64,000 nt of DNA. Origin: Lichenostomus cassidix (Eukaryota > Chordata > Aves > Passeriformes > Meliphagidae). This document shows positions 22,331-33,919 of this stretch, piece by piece. The DNA is taken from NCBI GenBank assembly GCA_008360975.2, contig VLJF02000033.1:372001-436000 (forward strand), given 5' to 3'. Each line of letters starts with the position of its first letter. The first letter of the stretch is position 1. A model generated the notes under the pieces. It was given only the letters and a program-made list of their open reading frames with translations. It made no database searches and was not told the DNA's origin. The translations under genes were made by a program, and so were the position numbers.

Positions 22331-23670
22331 TACTGGAATTATTTATTCAAAAAATACCTTAATAACAGATCTAGGGGTTGCTGAAGCAGTCAGAAATGCT
22401 TCTGCCACCTTGTCAGAAGATATTTAAGCCTTCCTGCTCAGGGCATTTCAGTAAAATCCACATGGCATGGTTGGAGAGGATGTACAGCCCAAGGCCTCCC
22501 ACCCTGGCAAGTTTCTTTCTAACCTGGAGCACCCTGCTTGGTGTCCCCTAATGTGGATTATTGCCCCCCCTGTTGGTAAATTCACCACCTCCAATAGGTT
22601 AGTAATTCAGCTCTCAGTAGTGAACGTTTTTCTCCTGCAGGTTAACAAAGCTCTTTCCTCCCACAGTTTTCCAAACTCATGGACCACCCCATATGTGTGT
22701 TTAGAATCAGCACAAATGTTCACTATTTACCCAATATAATTCCCAGGCTGTCACAAGTGCACACAGCTCTGCTGTCTGAGCTGAGCCTGTAACCTCCCCC
22801 CTTCCTCTAATTCCCTTCCCTTAATAGCAGCATATCCTGTGACCCATTTCCCTTCTACAGCCCTTGAAGACACATCAGTAGTCACATTTCCTCCCTGGGG
22901 CCAGAGGGTGTCTCATAAATCTCTCCTAGCCTGGTCTGGAGCTCTGTCACTTGAATACAGTCATATGTTTCTTGCCAGCCCCCTGTCCAGGGCCATTCAA
23001 ACAGGAGGTTGGGTTAAACCCTTCCCCTGTCCTCAATTCTAAATCCTCCTGTTCCATTAAACAAGTTTCCTACTGTAATAACTGAGCCCTGCTCATCCAT
23101 TTAGAGGCTCTTTTGGTTATCAATGCTTAACTGATGCCAGACTTTAACAATAAGAGATCCTGGTATTGTCAGTCTTTAGGCCTCAGTTCCCATTAAAGCT
23201 GTGGCTGCACAATTCTGCAGACAATGAGGTCACTCTCTGGCCACAGGATTCAACATTTTAGCATGAGAATTCATTTGGAATGGCCCTATTTAACATCCAC
23301 ATAGAACTCAAATGTCTTTTCTGAGTCTGGAAGCGCTGTGGCTAGGGCATTAATCAATTTGTCTTTTAATTTTCTCAAGTTTTTCTCTCTTTCTCATGTC
23401 CATACCACAACACTGACGCTCTCTGGGGTTAAAAAGTCATGCAATGTTCTGGCTAGAACGGAGAAGTCCTCAGTCCAGGTCCTGCAATTCCCTATTAATC
23501 CTAAAAACCGTCACAGTTCCTTTTTTAGTCCTGGGTAATGGTACTTCTGAGATTCCCTGGACCCTCTCTGGGTCAATACACTACAAACCTTCAGTCAAAA
23601 TATGTCCCAAATATTTAACCTTTTTCTCCACTATTTGTGCTTTCTTTTCAGGTACTGAGAGCTTTTAGCC
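22331..23670 (-). pseudogene. ERV-3 RNase H/connection region, heavily decayed
   Basis: The sequence lies between the integrase fossil and the RT fossil and shares phrases on the minus strand with ERV-1/ERV-4 RNase H, but no long open frame survives. The assignment rests mainly on position in the pol order. Confidence 0.45.
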
Positions 23671-23676
23671 AGAAAA

Positions 23677-24140
23677 TTAGGCAATTTCACTGTGGCTCCT
23701 TCTACCACTTCCTCTTGTCCTCCTGATTCCTGGCAAGTCATCCACATCCTGCAGTAGCCCAGTCCCTGGGGTGGGGTACATTCTTTTTATATTTGCTGCA
23801 TACTTGCCCGAGTAAAGACTGGTGCTTCCATGCTTCCCTGCAGAAGGACTGTTCATGTCTTTACCATTTTCCCTTCTTCTTCTTGTTTGCACTCAAAGGC
23901 AAAATACTGTTTACAATCCTCTGCAAGTGGGCATCCCCAGAAAGCATCTTTTAAATCAAGTAATGAATAGCAGTGGTGTGAGGAGGGAACCTGGTCCAAG
24001 ATGGTGTAAGGCTCTGAGACTGTTGGGTGCCTCATTTAATAATCTCATTTATTATCCTTAGGTCCTGCACCATTCTATAGGTTGCATCTGATTTCTTGAC
24101 TGGCAGGATAGGAGTGTTATAGGGACACATCCCAGTGAGC
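23677..24140 (-). pseudogene. ERV-3 reverse transcriptase fossil
   Basis: Minus-strand segment 24035-23853 encodes YSLLDLKDAFWGCPLAEDCKQYFAFEC, the RT palm motif that carries the first catalytic aspartate. Sequence up to about 24140 encodes fingers-like PILPVKKSDA and QDLRIIN. The YXDD loop region near 23700 (LPGIRRTRGS) is not conserved. Old, with many stops. Confidence 0.75.
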
Positions 24141-24960
24141 TGGGTCCCTGTTACGATGGGAGATCTAACACCACTACCAATCCATCTCCATCAACAGGGG
24201 ATGGTAAACTTCCTCCTGCTGAGGATCCTCCTGCCTCTACTTCCAGTGTCCTTGTGCCCTGCAGATGGAACCCTGCGTCCTTCCCAGGGGCTGTTTGGGT
24301 CAGCTCTCCCCTGCTGAGGAGGGCAATGCCAGTGCCACATCCTTGTGGCTGACACTGTCCCCTCGGTCATGGAGCCCCCATGAGCCCTGCAGTTCATCCC
24401 TCAGGGGCTGTAGAAACTGTGCCATGGCCTTTGTCTTCACCTTGGCCTTTTCCTCATCCCTTCTTCCATTCCCCTGCTGTGCCTTTGTGACCAACTCCTC
24501 CAGGGGCTTATTCTGCCTCTCCCCCAGCTCTGCTCACTGTGGGTACTCATCTTGTGACAGCTGCTGAGCTTTCTGCAAAATCATTCATTTCTCCAGTGAT
24601 CCCACCAAAATCCTTAAGAGAAAATCGTGATCCTTTCATGTATAATCCACATTTCCCAGCTATTCCTTCCTCCTTCTCCTCATGCTCACCCTCCATTCCC
24701 CTATCCCAGAGCTGCTCCCTGTCCTGCTGCAGTGTCCAAATGCAGCTCCCCCGGCAGGCAGGGCTGGCAGCTCCCTGGGCCAGGCAGGCAGCCAGGGCGT
24801 CCTGCAGCCTCAGGGGTGCCTGGGGCCACTGCTAGCCCTTGCTGAGGGTTTTGGAGTCAGGCAGTGCCCATCCCTGAGCCCCGGCTGCCCCACAGCCCCA
24901 GCCAGCCCTGCACTTCTGTGCCTGATTCTTCTGCTCCCCACCTTTTGCAGAAGGAGGAGT
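24141..24960 (-). other. Possible ERV-3 gag/protease region
   Basis: A minus-strand segment at 24494-24300 is rich in charged residues (NGRRDEEKAKVKTKAMAQFL) and sits where the end of gag belongs, but no zinc knuckle or DTG protease motif is clear. The stretch 24600-24960 is C/T-rich with no recognised gene. Confidence 0.3.
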
Positions 24961-25369
24961 AGTGAGGGCAAGAGGAATGTGAGGAGTCACCACTTGGTTC
25001 TACCACTCCCTGTATCTGCAGCTCTCCCCCACATCCAGCAGGTGACTGGGGAAGGGGATCCACAGTTAACAGGGGTTTTTCTATAGTTTATTGGGCTAAA
25101 TGTTGGCAGATTAGTTTTTTTGTGGCAGCCTGAATCATTCTATTTTGGAGGGGCTTCTGGCTGAACCTGGATGTTTTGGGACTTAAGGGGCTGTGTCTTT
25201 ATGTTTGGGGGATTTTTGGGCTGCATCTTGGTATTTTGGAGGTATTTACAGACACAAGATTTCTGGTGACTTGCAGAGATGGACCTGGGCAGAAGGAACC
25301 CCCAAGCCAAGGCACTCAGCCCTTTTTCTCCCCCCAAAGCAGGATTTCTCATTGCCAAGGTGTGGCTGG

Positions 25370-26194
25370 ATGGAGGAGGAAGAAAACGCCCGCAGATGCT
25401 GCACGAGGAGGAGCTGAAAACGCAGCCCAGGGAGCTGCGAGGAGGAAAGAGCCTCGCTGTGCCGGGAAGGCGGCCGGAGATGCAGCTGGAGCTCGGAGCT
25501 GGGGGAGAAGCCTGAGGGCAGAGAGAAGCCCCACAAGTGTGGGGAATGTGGGAAAAGCTTCAGCAAGAGCTGCAGCCCGATCTGGCACCAGAGGATCCAC
25601 ACTGGGGAAAAGCCCTATGAATGTGGGGAGTGTGGGAAGAGCTTCAGCTCCATGTCTGAGCTGATCCATCATCAGGTGATCCACACAGGGGAGAGGACCT
25701 ACAAGTGTGGGGAATGTGGAAAGAACTTTGGGTGGAGCTCCAGCCTGAGAAAACATCAGCGCATCCTCACCAGGGAGAGGTCTTATGAGTGTGGGGAATG
25801 TGGGAAGAGCTTCAGTGAGAGCTCCAACCTGATCCAGCACCAGGTGATCCACACCGGGGAACGGCCCTACACCTGCTTGGAATGTGGGAAGAGCTTTGGG
25901 TGGAGCTCCAGCCTGAGGAAACACCAGCGCATCCACAGCAGGAAGAGGCCCTATGAGTGTCCTGAGTGTAGGAAGAGATTTCACAGCAGCTCTCATCTCA
26001 TCCAGCATCAGTGGATCCACACAGGGGAGAGGCCCTTCTGCTGCCCCAACTGTGGGAAGTGCTTCAACCACAACTTCACCCTTGTCAGACACTGGCACCT
26101 CCACACTGGGGAGAAGCTCTACGAGTGTCCTGAGTGTGAGAAGATCTTCCCCAGCAGATCTATTTTGACCCAACCCCAACGGAGCCACCAGTAA
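25370..26194 (+). pseudogene. ZNF1: C2H2 zinc-finger gene with early stop and damaged fingers
   Basis: The ATG at 25370 begins the same leader as ZNF2 and ZNF3 (MEEEENARRCCTRRS) but codon 16 is TGA (25415-25417). The frame then stays open to 26194 through about eight fingers. Finger 3 has Leu for its last zinc His ([10 protein letters not shown]) and the last finger has Pro for its first His (QPQRSH), so both should be unable to hold zinc normally. A further degenerate finger follows the stop (near 26220). In-frame ATG 25652 could start a shorter product, but the loss of the leader and two fingers suggests decay. Paralogs: ZNF4 in the inverted arm, plus ZNF2 and ZNF3. Confidence 0.75.
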
Positions 26195-26868
26195 GGGAAG
26201 CCTTGCAAGTGCGCAGAGTGCGGGAAGAGCTTTGCATGCTGCTCCAACTCCAACCCCTGTGGGAAGATCTGCTTTGGATGATCCCCAGTGACCCCACTGG
26301 GCAGAGCCCTGGTGATCCGTGGTGCTGGTGATCCGTGTGGGGAACACACCTGGCTGGAGGCTCCACATCCTCCTGGCTCTCTGTGGACCCCTGGATGTTC
26401 TTGTGCAGGGGCAGGAACATCCATCACGATGCAGGCTGATATCAGGAATTCCCACAGAAGGGCAGATTTGTTGATTTTTGACCCCAAAAGATCTCAGCCG
26501 CTCCATCCAATCCTTTTCTCCTGTGGCATCAAGGAACACTGGATGGCCTCGGAGTTCTTTTGCAACCTCAGTGATTCCATGATTCTGATTTCCATGGCCA
26601 TTTCCCCAGCGAAATGGTGAAGAATTGGGGCAAAGACCAAGATTTTGGAGACAGTGGGGTGGAAACCTCCAAGAAGGGTTCCTCCCTCCCACCCAAGCAC
26701 ATGGATCCTCAGCCAGCACAGCCACATAAATCCTTTTCTTTCAGCTTTGGTTTTCATTTCTCTCCATCCCTTCCAAACACCTGAATTTGGGTTTAAAATT
26801 AAGACATTGTACTGAGACATGGGTGGGGACATGAGGGGTCACAGCCCTGGGTGGTGACATTGTGGGAC
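26195..26868. other. ZNF1 3' flank
   Basis: Non-coding. It is matched, inverted, by 48030-48660 downstream of ZNF3 and by 55480-56050 downstream of ZNF4 (for example GGATGGCCTTGGAG and AAATTCAGGTGTTT-type phrases). It probably holds the ZNF 3' UTR. It ends at the ERV-4 target site GGAC (26865-26868). Confidence 0.6.
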
Positions 26869-27378
26869 TGATGCCTTAAAGGCTGGTAAAATAAGAGGCA
26901 GACACAGCAGTATAGGGGAAAAAAGAAAGGGTATTCCCTTGGTTTTAATAGGATCCCAGGTACACCCTCATCACAGGTGGAATCACGCCGAGGAGCACAC
27001 CGTGTACAACACGTATACAATTTAATGGGCCTTACAAATTAGCAGATCTACCTAAAATCGCCCAATAAGAAACCTAACAAATGAAGTAATTGTCCCTCTA
27101 TTCTAATTATCTCCCCCTTAATGAGGCTACTGTCTAGTTTACAAAAACATGTTCCAGAGAGGAGGCTCTGTCCAAGGTTGGAGCCTCTAGTTCTGAGACA
27201 GTAGGGATGTTTCGTCTTCCCCAGAGAAGCCCAAACTAGGCTAAATATCAGAGTACAAGGGTTATATACATGTAGGGCTAAGGTACAGGGAGTGAAAGGT
27301 ACAGGGAACGGGGTATAAAAATGTATAAAAGAGTGTAAAAAGGGTATAAAGAGAAAAGACAAAACCCCTCAGGCATCA
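26869..27378 (-). repeat. ERV-4 3' LTR
   Basis: 510 bp, beginning TGATGCCTTAAAGG and ending CAGGCATCA; about 95% alike to 31950-32436 by eye. It is adjacent to the polypurine tract on its inner side. Confidence 0.9.
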
Positions 27379-27391
27379 TTCCCCCCTTTTT
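27379..27391 (-). promoter_or_regulatory. ERV-4 polypurine tract
   Basis: On the minus strand AAAAAGGGGGGAA directly precedes the LTR start TGATGCC. This is the canonical plus-strand priming site and fixes the element's orientation. Confidence 0.85.
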
Positions 27392-27819
27392 AGACACTAA
27401 CAAGACTTTACCTTGTCTAGTCTCCACACTACTAACTACAGCACTGGTCTACATAACTAGCTATAGCAAAGGTAATAACTACAATACAAGTATTATAAAT
27501 GCTTCTTTTACCCAGGCCCTGTTTGGTAACCATGAAGTGAGGGTGTGGAAGATATGGTCAAATTTCAAGGTGTAATTTCTGGAACCCACTTCATGTAGAA
27601 TTTGAATTCCCTTCCCAATTTCTTCTAAACCTTTTTAATTTTCAATGGCCAGTTATCACATCTCTATCTAGAGGTGGTAACTGGGTGCAGATCTAGCAAT
27701 TGCTCATATCAAAATCTGGATACATTTTGGATCACCATGTTGCGCAATTTTTGGCTAAGCCTTGAGTCATGGTTACCAATTGGGCAAATAACAGACATGT
27801 AAAGAACAATTTAAATTAC

Positions 27820-28890
27820 ATTATATTGATTTGCATCAGTCTCTGTTTTCTCGATGGTCTTAGGGGCAGAAGCTATCTTCACTCTGGAGTAGTGGATCCA
27901 TGGTCTTTTCCCAGCAACCTTTTTCAGCAGTTGGGAGGTCAGCAAAACTTGGAATGGTCCTTTCCACTTAGCTTGGAAGGGGTCGCTGGTCTACCATTTG
28001 ATGCAGACCCAGTTTCCAGGCTGAAATGGGTGAGCAGGGGTGTCCAATCCTATAGCTTTGGACTGCACGACAAATCTCTGGAGCTTCTGCAAAGTGAAGC
28101 TTAAAGCTGTTAAGTATTTCTGTAAATCAATTTTTCCCCTCATGTGAATTTCCCCGGAATATGTGGAACCTGATATGGTTTGCCATATAGGCTTTCACAG
28201 GGACTTATACTGTCCCTCTGCCTTGGTTGTATGTGGGCCCTCAGTAAGGCCATAGGCAAAGCCTGAACCCATGTCATGGATGTTTCTTGACAGATCTTAA
28301 CAGTCTGGGCCTTGAGGGTTCCATTCATACGTTCAACTTTGCCACTTGCCTGGGGCCTGTATGGTGTGTGCAGGTCCCAAGTAAGTCCCAGAATCTTGCT
28401 AACTTCCCCAATCATGGTTGCAACAAAATGTGATCTCTTATCTGACAACATTCCCAAAGGAACCCCAAACCTTGGAATTATATACTTGAGCAAGGCTTTC
28501 ACTATTTCCTTTGCTGCATTGGTGCAACAGGGATAAGCTTCAGGCCATTCACGGAACATAACAACCAATACCAATACATGTTTGTATCCCTCCTTCTATG
28601 ACATTTCAGCAAAACCTATTTGCCAGTAATCTCCCAGGAGATGACCTGCCTTTGTCACTCCTAACACTACTCTCTTACTCATGTCAGGGTTGTTTTTGCA
28701 ACAGGTTTCACACTTGCTTGTTATAGATTGCTCAATATCAATCATCCTTCTCCCTATTACTACTTTCTTTAGATGTTTTAAAGGCCTTTCTGTTCCCCAG
28801 TGGGTACTGTCATGTTCCCTGTGTGCTATTTCCTGAAGGAGTGAGGTTGGGACTGCAACCTGGCCTTTTGGGGTAACAGCCCACCTACCT
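27820..28890 (-). pseudogene. ERV-4 integrase with a substituted catalytic residue
   Basis: The minus strand encodes a zinc-region remnant (CQTCCKNNPDMSKR), the core (28574-28140) and the C-terminal domain (PGNWVCIKW, WKGPFQVLL, RPWIHYSRVK to about 27820). The first core motif is GDYWQIGFAEM, with Gly at the position of the first catalytic Asp, followed by a TAG stop. The second motif is altered (LSDKRSHF) and the Glu motif is kept (SGKVERMNGTLK). It is therefore catalytically dead even apart from the stops. Confidence 0.82.
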
Positions 28891-28898
28891 TTCTTAAC

Positions 28899-29681
28899 CT
28901 AAGCCTTAAGAAATTTAATTAATTTGTGGTCACTCTGGTCATATTTTAGAGTAATCCCTGTCAGATCTACTTCTTTCTGTGGTACTATTGCAAATATGCC
29001 TCTTTCTGCTATTCCTCCTGCTATTTCATCAGCAAAACTATTTCCCACTTCAGGGGTTGTCTTTTCCTGACTAATGCAATGCATGACAGCTAATTCTGTA
29101 GGCTTCCAGATGCACTCCAGAAGTGCAAGGATTTGTTTTGCATGCTTAATGCCATTACCTTGAGCAGTCAGCAGGCCATGTTCTTTCCAAATAGCTCCAT
29201 GGGCATGAACAACACTGAAGGCATATTTGGAATCAGTCCATATGTTTACTTTCTTTCCCTCACTCAGTTCTAGAGCTCTGGTCAGTGCAATCAGTTCCCA
29301 ATCTGGCTTCCTCAGAGGCTCATCCTTCAGGTTTGGTCTGCTGAAATAGGTGTCCTCTATTGTCTGCATGCAGTCATGCTCAGGCACGTCATCAAGCAAT
29401 GTGGTTGACAAAAACATTGCAGGGTTTACAACAGATGTTTTTAGGGTAACATCATCCTCTTCCAACAACACGGACTGGTATTTAAGCATTCTGCTAGGGG
29501 ATAACCAGTGTCCCCCCTTTTGCTCCAGCACAGAAATCACGGTGTGGGGTACATACACAACAGTGTGCTGCCCAAGGGTGAATTCATGAGCCTCCTGTAT
29601 TAGGATGACAGTTGCTGCCACAGCTTTCAGACACTCAGGCCACCCTTGGCTATCGTCTAGCTGTTCTGAGAAATAGGCCAC
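28899..29681 (-). pseudogene. ERV-4 connection/RNase H
   Basis: One 260-codon minus-strand frame holds the connection (AYFSEQLDDSQGWPECLKAV) and RNase H parts (LIALTRALELSEGKKVNIWTDSKYAF; FADEIAGGIAER). The first RNase H Asp motif (FTDGSS-type) is missing: the sequence jumps from LKDEPLRKPDWE to LIALTRAL, so a short deletion removed it. Paralogous to ERV-1 12796-11704. Confidence 0.8.
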
Positions 29682-30361
29682 AGCTCTTTGCTGGTCCCAA
29701 GGTGCTGTGCCAGTACCCCTAGAGCAGCATTTTGCTGCTCATATATATAAAGTCCAAAGGGCTCAGTTAGGTCTGGCAGCCCTAGAGCTGGAGTGGACAT
29801 TAAGGAATGTTTTAGCTGTTTAAATGTAGCCCTTGCTTTCTTTGTCCAGTTGATGGTTCCTTTCTCAGCTGCTTTAAGGGCTTCATATAAAGGTTTTTCT
29901 TGTTTTCCCCAGTCCTCTAGTTCTTTTGACAGCTGATGTCCAAATATAGTTGGGCTGTTCTTGAACCCTTGGAGTAGCTCTGTCCAGGGGAGTTGAGTCT
30001 CTCTTCCTGTCTCAGGATTTTCCCTCTCAGAAGTAAAGAGTTCTTGACTACTTTCACTTATAGAAATCCAGAAAAAGGCATCCTTGAGATCTAAAACTGT
30101 GAACCATCCTAGCTTATTTGTCAGTGTGGTCAGAAAAGTGTAGCGGTTTGGTATAACTGAATCTATGTCCTCTGTAATTTTGTTAACTGCCTTTAAATCC
30201 TGCACTAATTTGTAGCTTTTACCATCATCTTTCTTTACTGGCAGGATGGGTTTTCTCAGTTTAAATTTTAAAGGTTGAAAGAAAGGCCTTGTTTCACTTA
30301 TCCCTGTGGCACTGGTTACATTTACAGTACCTTGACTCAGTTGCCCCTCAGCCCACCTCAA
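29657..30361 (-). pseudogene. ERV-4 reverse transcriptase lacking the YXDD loop
   Basis: A 234-codon minus-strand frame carries the RT fingers (KPILPVKKDDGKSYKLVQDL) and palm (WFTVLDLKDAFFWISIS; LQGFKNSPTIFGHQLSKELEDWG), then passes without a frame break into sequence normally beyond the thumb (KPLYEALKAAEKGTINWTKKA). The interval that should hold the catalytic YVDD loop is absent, so this is an in-frame deletion of the active site rather than random decay. Confidence 0.85.
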
Positions 30362-31386
30362 AGGTGCTTCTAGGACAGTCTCCTTCTTTCTTGGTTCATC
30401 TCTTTTATATCTGGTGTGTTCAGCTACCAGACTAGCAACCCCTATAACCTCTCGGGTTACCTTTCTCCTCTTCTTCCTGGTAAGCCCGCGGACCGCTGTG
30501 GCTACAGCGCCAGCCTTGGTCTCCTCCTCCTCAGAGCTATCTGCACTGAATTAATCTGTCTTGCTTTTAATGGCAGCTATTTTTCCTTCAGCCCTGTCAC
30601 TGACTGCGCAGTGAAGCAGGCGCTGCCCTCCGCCCCACCCTTCCCCAGCCTGGGAGGGGTTGGGTACTGTAGCAGATGCACTTCTCTCCCCGCCTGGATT
30701 TGGCTCTGTTCCTCCCCTGCCTCTGCCTTCAGGGGGGCCAGTGGGTGGTGACTAGCCCACCCGTGTTTCTCCCTTGCCTCTGCCCACTGGGTGGCCTGGG
30801 GAAGGTGGCGGCGGAGGGGGAGGTGGCCACTCATCCCCCAGCCCCACCGTGGCAGGGGAGAAGGCAGCTGGCGGTGGCCGCCTATCCCCCATCCCCAGTG
30901 CCACATCCACCCGGGATAAGGGAGGGGGCTGCCGGCGGTGGCGGCAGAGGAGGGAGCTGCCGGCGGTGGCGGCAGAGGAGGGAGCCAGGCTCCCACCACC
31001 TCCTCCAGTCCAGCTGGCCCCTGTAGCGACAAGGGGTATGATATTCCTTTTCACAAGGCAGGCAGTCTTTTTTCATTTGTTTGTTCACGTCCTCCCGATT
31101 CAGGAATATAGAAAACAATTCTTCATACCTTAACTCATCAAACCTGCTCTGGACCTGAAGCTCTACTAGTAGTTCTGTGATTAACTGGTTGTTTTAACTA
31201 CCTAGACACAGCCGTTTTTCTCCCCCACTCAGGTTCAACACAGGCCACACCCACAACAAGAGCCCAGTTAGTTCCTCCGTGTTCAGAAGGGGGTCTCTTC
31301 CCCGTTAGGTCGTGCCAGTTTTTTAAGATCAGACCCAGTGGGGAATCCTGCAGGATTTTTGGGTTAGTAGAAGATGCACCACCCAT
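30362..31386 (-). pseudogene. ERV-4 gag remnant with GC-rich proline-coding stretch
   Basis: The minus strand starts at ATG 31386-31384 with MGGASSTNPKILQDSPLGLIL, a matrix-like myristoylated start, and runs to a stop at 31198. Further charged gag-like fragments follow near 31120-31050 (ELFSIFLNREDVNKQMKKDC) and 30500-30370 (SSEEEETKAG; RKKRRKVTREVIGV). Between them, 30580-31030 is about 70% GC with a 29-bp tandem repeat (GGCGGTGGCGGCAGAGGAGGG) and would encode Pro/Ala/Gly-rich sequence. This may be an expanded p12-like segment or inserted host DNA. Capsid, zinc knuckle and protease are missing. Confidence 0.6.
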
Positions 31387-31927
31387 GTTTTGCTTATTAA
31401 CAGAAAAAAAACAGCCGGAAAGAAAGTTCTTAGCCAAGAGTCTGGCGCGAGAAATGAACCCGTGATTCCCACGTCCAGCAGAGTAAAGCAAGCTTAAAAG
31501 AGCACATGGATTAAAGAAGCTGGCAAGATTTGAATGACCACCCCTAGGTAGACGAACCCACAGCCCCAACCCCTGAGCCATGGCTCCCTCTGAGCCACTG
31601 TGTGGCCTTTCTGTGAGTAGTAGCGAAGAGTATTCCCTTCTCCTCACAGCCCTCCCTGTGGGAGCAGAGTAGGTTGTAAAAACCCCTCCTTTATGGCCCC
31701 CCGGGCCACACTCCCACCCTGGGAGATCTCCCCCGGATGCTAGCTAGCAGTAAAACCGTAAAACCCTTCTTTGATCTCACCTCTTCTGCTGTGTATGTGC
31801 GGTAGGTTTTTCGGAAACTCCCTGGTTTTCGCAATCCCGAATCGCCACTTCCCTCCTGTAGTGCCAGCAAGTTGGGGGTGCAGTGGGGTGTTTTTCAATC
31901 CAGAATTTGATCTCAGGATCCGCTTCT

Positions 31928-31945
31928 CTCCTGCCTGGCTTGCCA
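31928..31945 (-). promoter_or_regulatory. ERV-4 putative primer-binding site
   Basis: TGGCAAGCCAGGCAGGAG on the minus strand begins 4 nt from the 5' LTR end. Position and TGG start fit; the tRNA is not assigned. Confidence 0.4.
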
Positions 31946-31949
31946 GAAC

Positions 31950-32436
31950 TGATGCCTTAAAGGCTGGTAAAATAAGAGGCAGACACAGCAGTATAGGGGA
32001 AAAAAAGGGTATTCCCTTGGTTATAAAAGGATCCCAGGTGCACCCTCATCACAGGTGGAATCACACTGAGGAGCACACCGTGTACAACACATATACAATT
32101 TAATGGGCCTTACAAATTAGCCTAGCTACCTAAAATCCCCCAATAAGAAACCTAACAAATGAAGTAGTTATCCCCCTATTCTAATTATCCCACCTAAATG
32201 AGGCTACAGTCTAGTTTATAAAAACATGTTCCAGAGAGGAGGCTCTGTCCAAGGTTGGAGCCTCTAGGTCTGGGATAGTAGGGATGTTTCGTCTTCCCCA
32301 GAGAAGTCCGAAATAGGCAGAGTACAAGAGTTATAGCCATGTAGGGCTAAGGTACAGGGAGTGAAAGGTACAGGGCAAGGGGTATAAAAATGTATAAAAG
32401 GGTATAAAGAGAAAAGACAAAACCCATCAGGCATCA
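31950..32436 (-). repeat. ERV-4 5' LTR
   Basis: 487 bp, TGATGCCTTAAAGG...CAGGCATCA, followed by the target duplication GGAC. It lacks about 23 bp present in the 3' LTR near 27330-27355. Confidence 0.9.
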
Positions 32437-33879
32437 GGACAAGGCCATGGATGGGAACATAGTGGGGACACAGCCGTGGGTGAGGACATGGTGGGACATG
32501 GCCGGTGACATGTGGGGACATGGCCATGGAGGTGCTATGGGGGAAACTTCCAGGGGATGTGGGGGATGCTGGGTTTGAGGGAGTTGAGGGTTCCTGGCAG
32601 GGACTTGGGGGTTGCTGAGGGCTTTGGGGACCCCAGGCTGAGTGGCTCTGGCTGTGCTGAGAGACCCTGGCAGAGGCTCTAGGGCAGCTGATCAAGGACC
32701 CCCTGAGCTGGATGGACCCCCAGGCGGGCATTGGGCTCCTGGAAGGGAATGAACATCCTTGTCCCCAGGAAGGAAATCCCAGCACCCCAGGGTGTCAGGG
32801 GCAGCTGAGAGGCCACAACAGGGAGGGTAAAGGCAGACAGAGCTGTCCCCCTCCAAAACTGCACCCCAAAAATCCTGAAACTCAGGGATTCCTCCCAGAA
32901 CAAAGCTGCCAGGAGCTGCCTAAATGGAGGGAAAGGGGAGATAGGACCCTCGAAGCAGTTGAATTTGGTTTGACCTCCCTGGAATTGGGTTTGATCCACC
33001 TGGAGTTGGATTTGATCCATCTGGAATTGGGTTGGATTTACCTGCAGTTGAATAATCTTCCTGGAATTGGATTTGCTCCACCTGGAATTGGGTTGATTCA
33101 TCCTGGAATTGGGTTTAATCTACCTGGAATAGGGTTGGATCCCCCTGGAACTGGGTTTGAATGGTATTTGTGCTGCTGTAGAGGCTGAAATTCCCCCAGG
33201 ATCCTCCTGGAATTAAGTCAGATGCACCTGGAATTGGGTTTGATTCCCCTGGAACTGGATTTTTGCTCATATTCCATCTGGATGATGTTTTGGGGCCCTG
33301 GGAATGGGGAATTCTGGGGGGTGAGAGCATAAAAATCGTGGGAATATGGGGATTTCCACCCAAAATGGTGGGGAAAGATGGAGGTTGGGAATACTTAGGC
33401 CCCCAAAATCCTGGGAACAAGAGGGCTTGGGCACTGCCAGAGCCCCAGAATATGGAAAAGGAGGAATTTAGGCACCCTGTCTCCAGAAATCATGGGAAAA
33501 CAGGATGTGGGGATGCCCAGTTCCGCAAATCTTAGAAACAGTGGTGTTTGGGAACACCCAGAGCCCCAAAGTCCTGATAAAAGGGCCATTTGGGCAGTCC
33601 CAGCCCCCCAAAATCTTGGAAAAAGAGGATTTGATCTCACCCCAACCCCCAGAATTCCGGGAAAAGTGGATGTTGGAACTGCCAGTTCTGCAAATGCTGG
33701 TTGCAAGGGGGTTTGGCCACTCCAAGAGCCCCAAAACCGTGGAAAAAGAGGAGTTTGGCCACTCCCAACTCCTAGAATCACGGAAACAGGGAAAAACCCT
33801 GAAAAAAGAGGAAGCTGGGACAACGCCCTTCCCAAAAAATCCCTAAAAAAAGACGGTTATGCCCTCTGAACCGCCCCCA
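32437..33879. repeat. Region upstream of MHC IIB A with two minisatellites
   Basis: 32440-32965 is non-coding and matches 47560-48010 inverted. At about 32970-33260 a minisatellite of roughly 20-22 bp repeats CCTGGAATTGGGTTTGATCC with variation, about a dozen copies. At about 33400-33850 a longer unit (about 50-55 bp, sharing CCCCAAAATC-T-GGAA-AAGAGG) repeats eight or so times. Both arrays recur inverted at 54930-55230 and 54420-54740 upstream of MHC IIB B. Long open frames here follow the repeat composition and are not genes. Confidence 0.75.
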
Positions 33880-33919
33880 TGCCCCTTTTCCCATGGATCC
33901 AGGACGCCCCAAAGCCCAC

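Larger units (their letters stand above)
26869..32436 (-). mobile_element. ERV-4: internally deleted gamma-like provirus
   Basis: LTRs at 26869-27378 and 31950-32436 have terminal inverted repeats TGATGCC...GGCATCA and a perfect 4-bp target duplication GGAC (26865-26868 and 32437-32440), as for gammaretrovirus-like integration. Between them the minus strand has a matrix start, a GC-rich stretch, RT, RNase H and integrase, in that order. Protease, most of gag and the RT catalytic loop are gone, integrase has lost a catalytic Asp, and no env lies between integrase and the 3' LTR. The paralogous region near 48010 keeps the empty site, so insertion followed the block duplication. Confidence 0.92.

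Noticed and set aside
30577..31032. The GC-rich ERV-4 segment as a captured host gene
   Set aside because: No domain or splice structure was recognised; kept only as a question in the findings.
32970..33850. Regular repeats upstream of MHC IIB A as a CRISPR array
   Set aside because: Units are contiguous degenerate minisatellites with no unique spacers, in a vertebrate genome.
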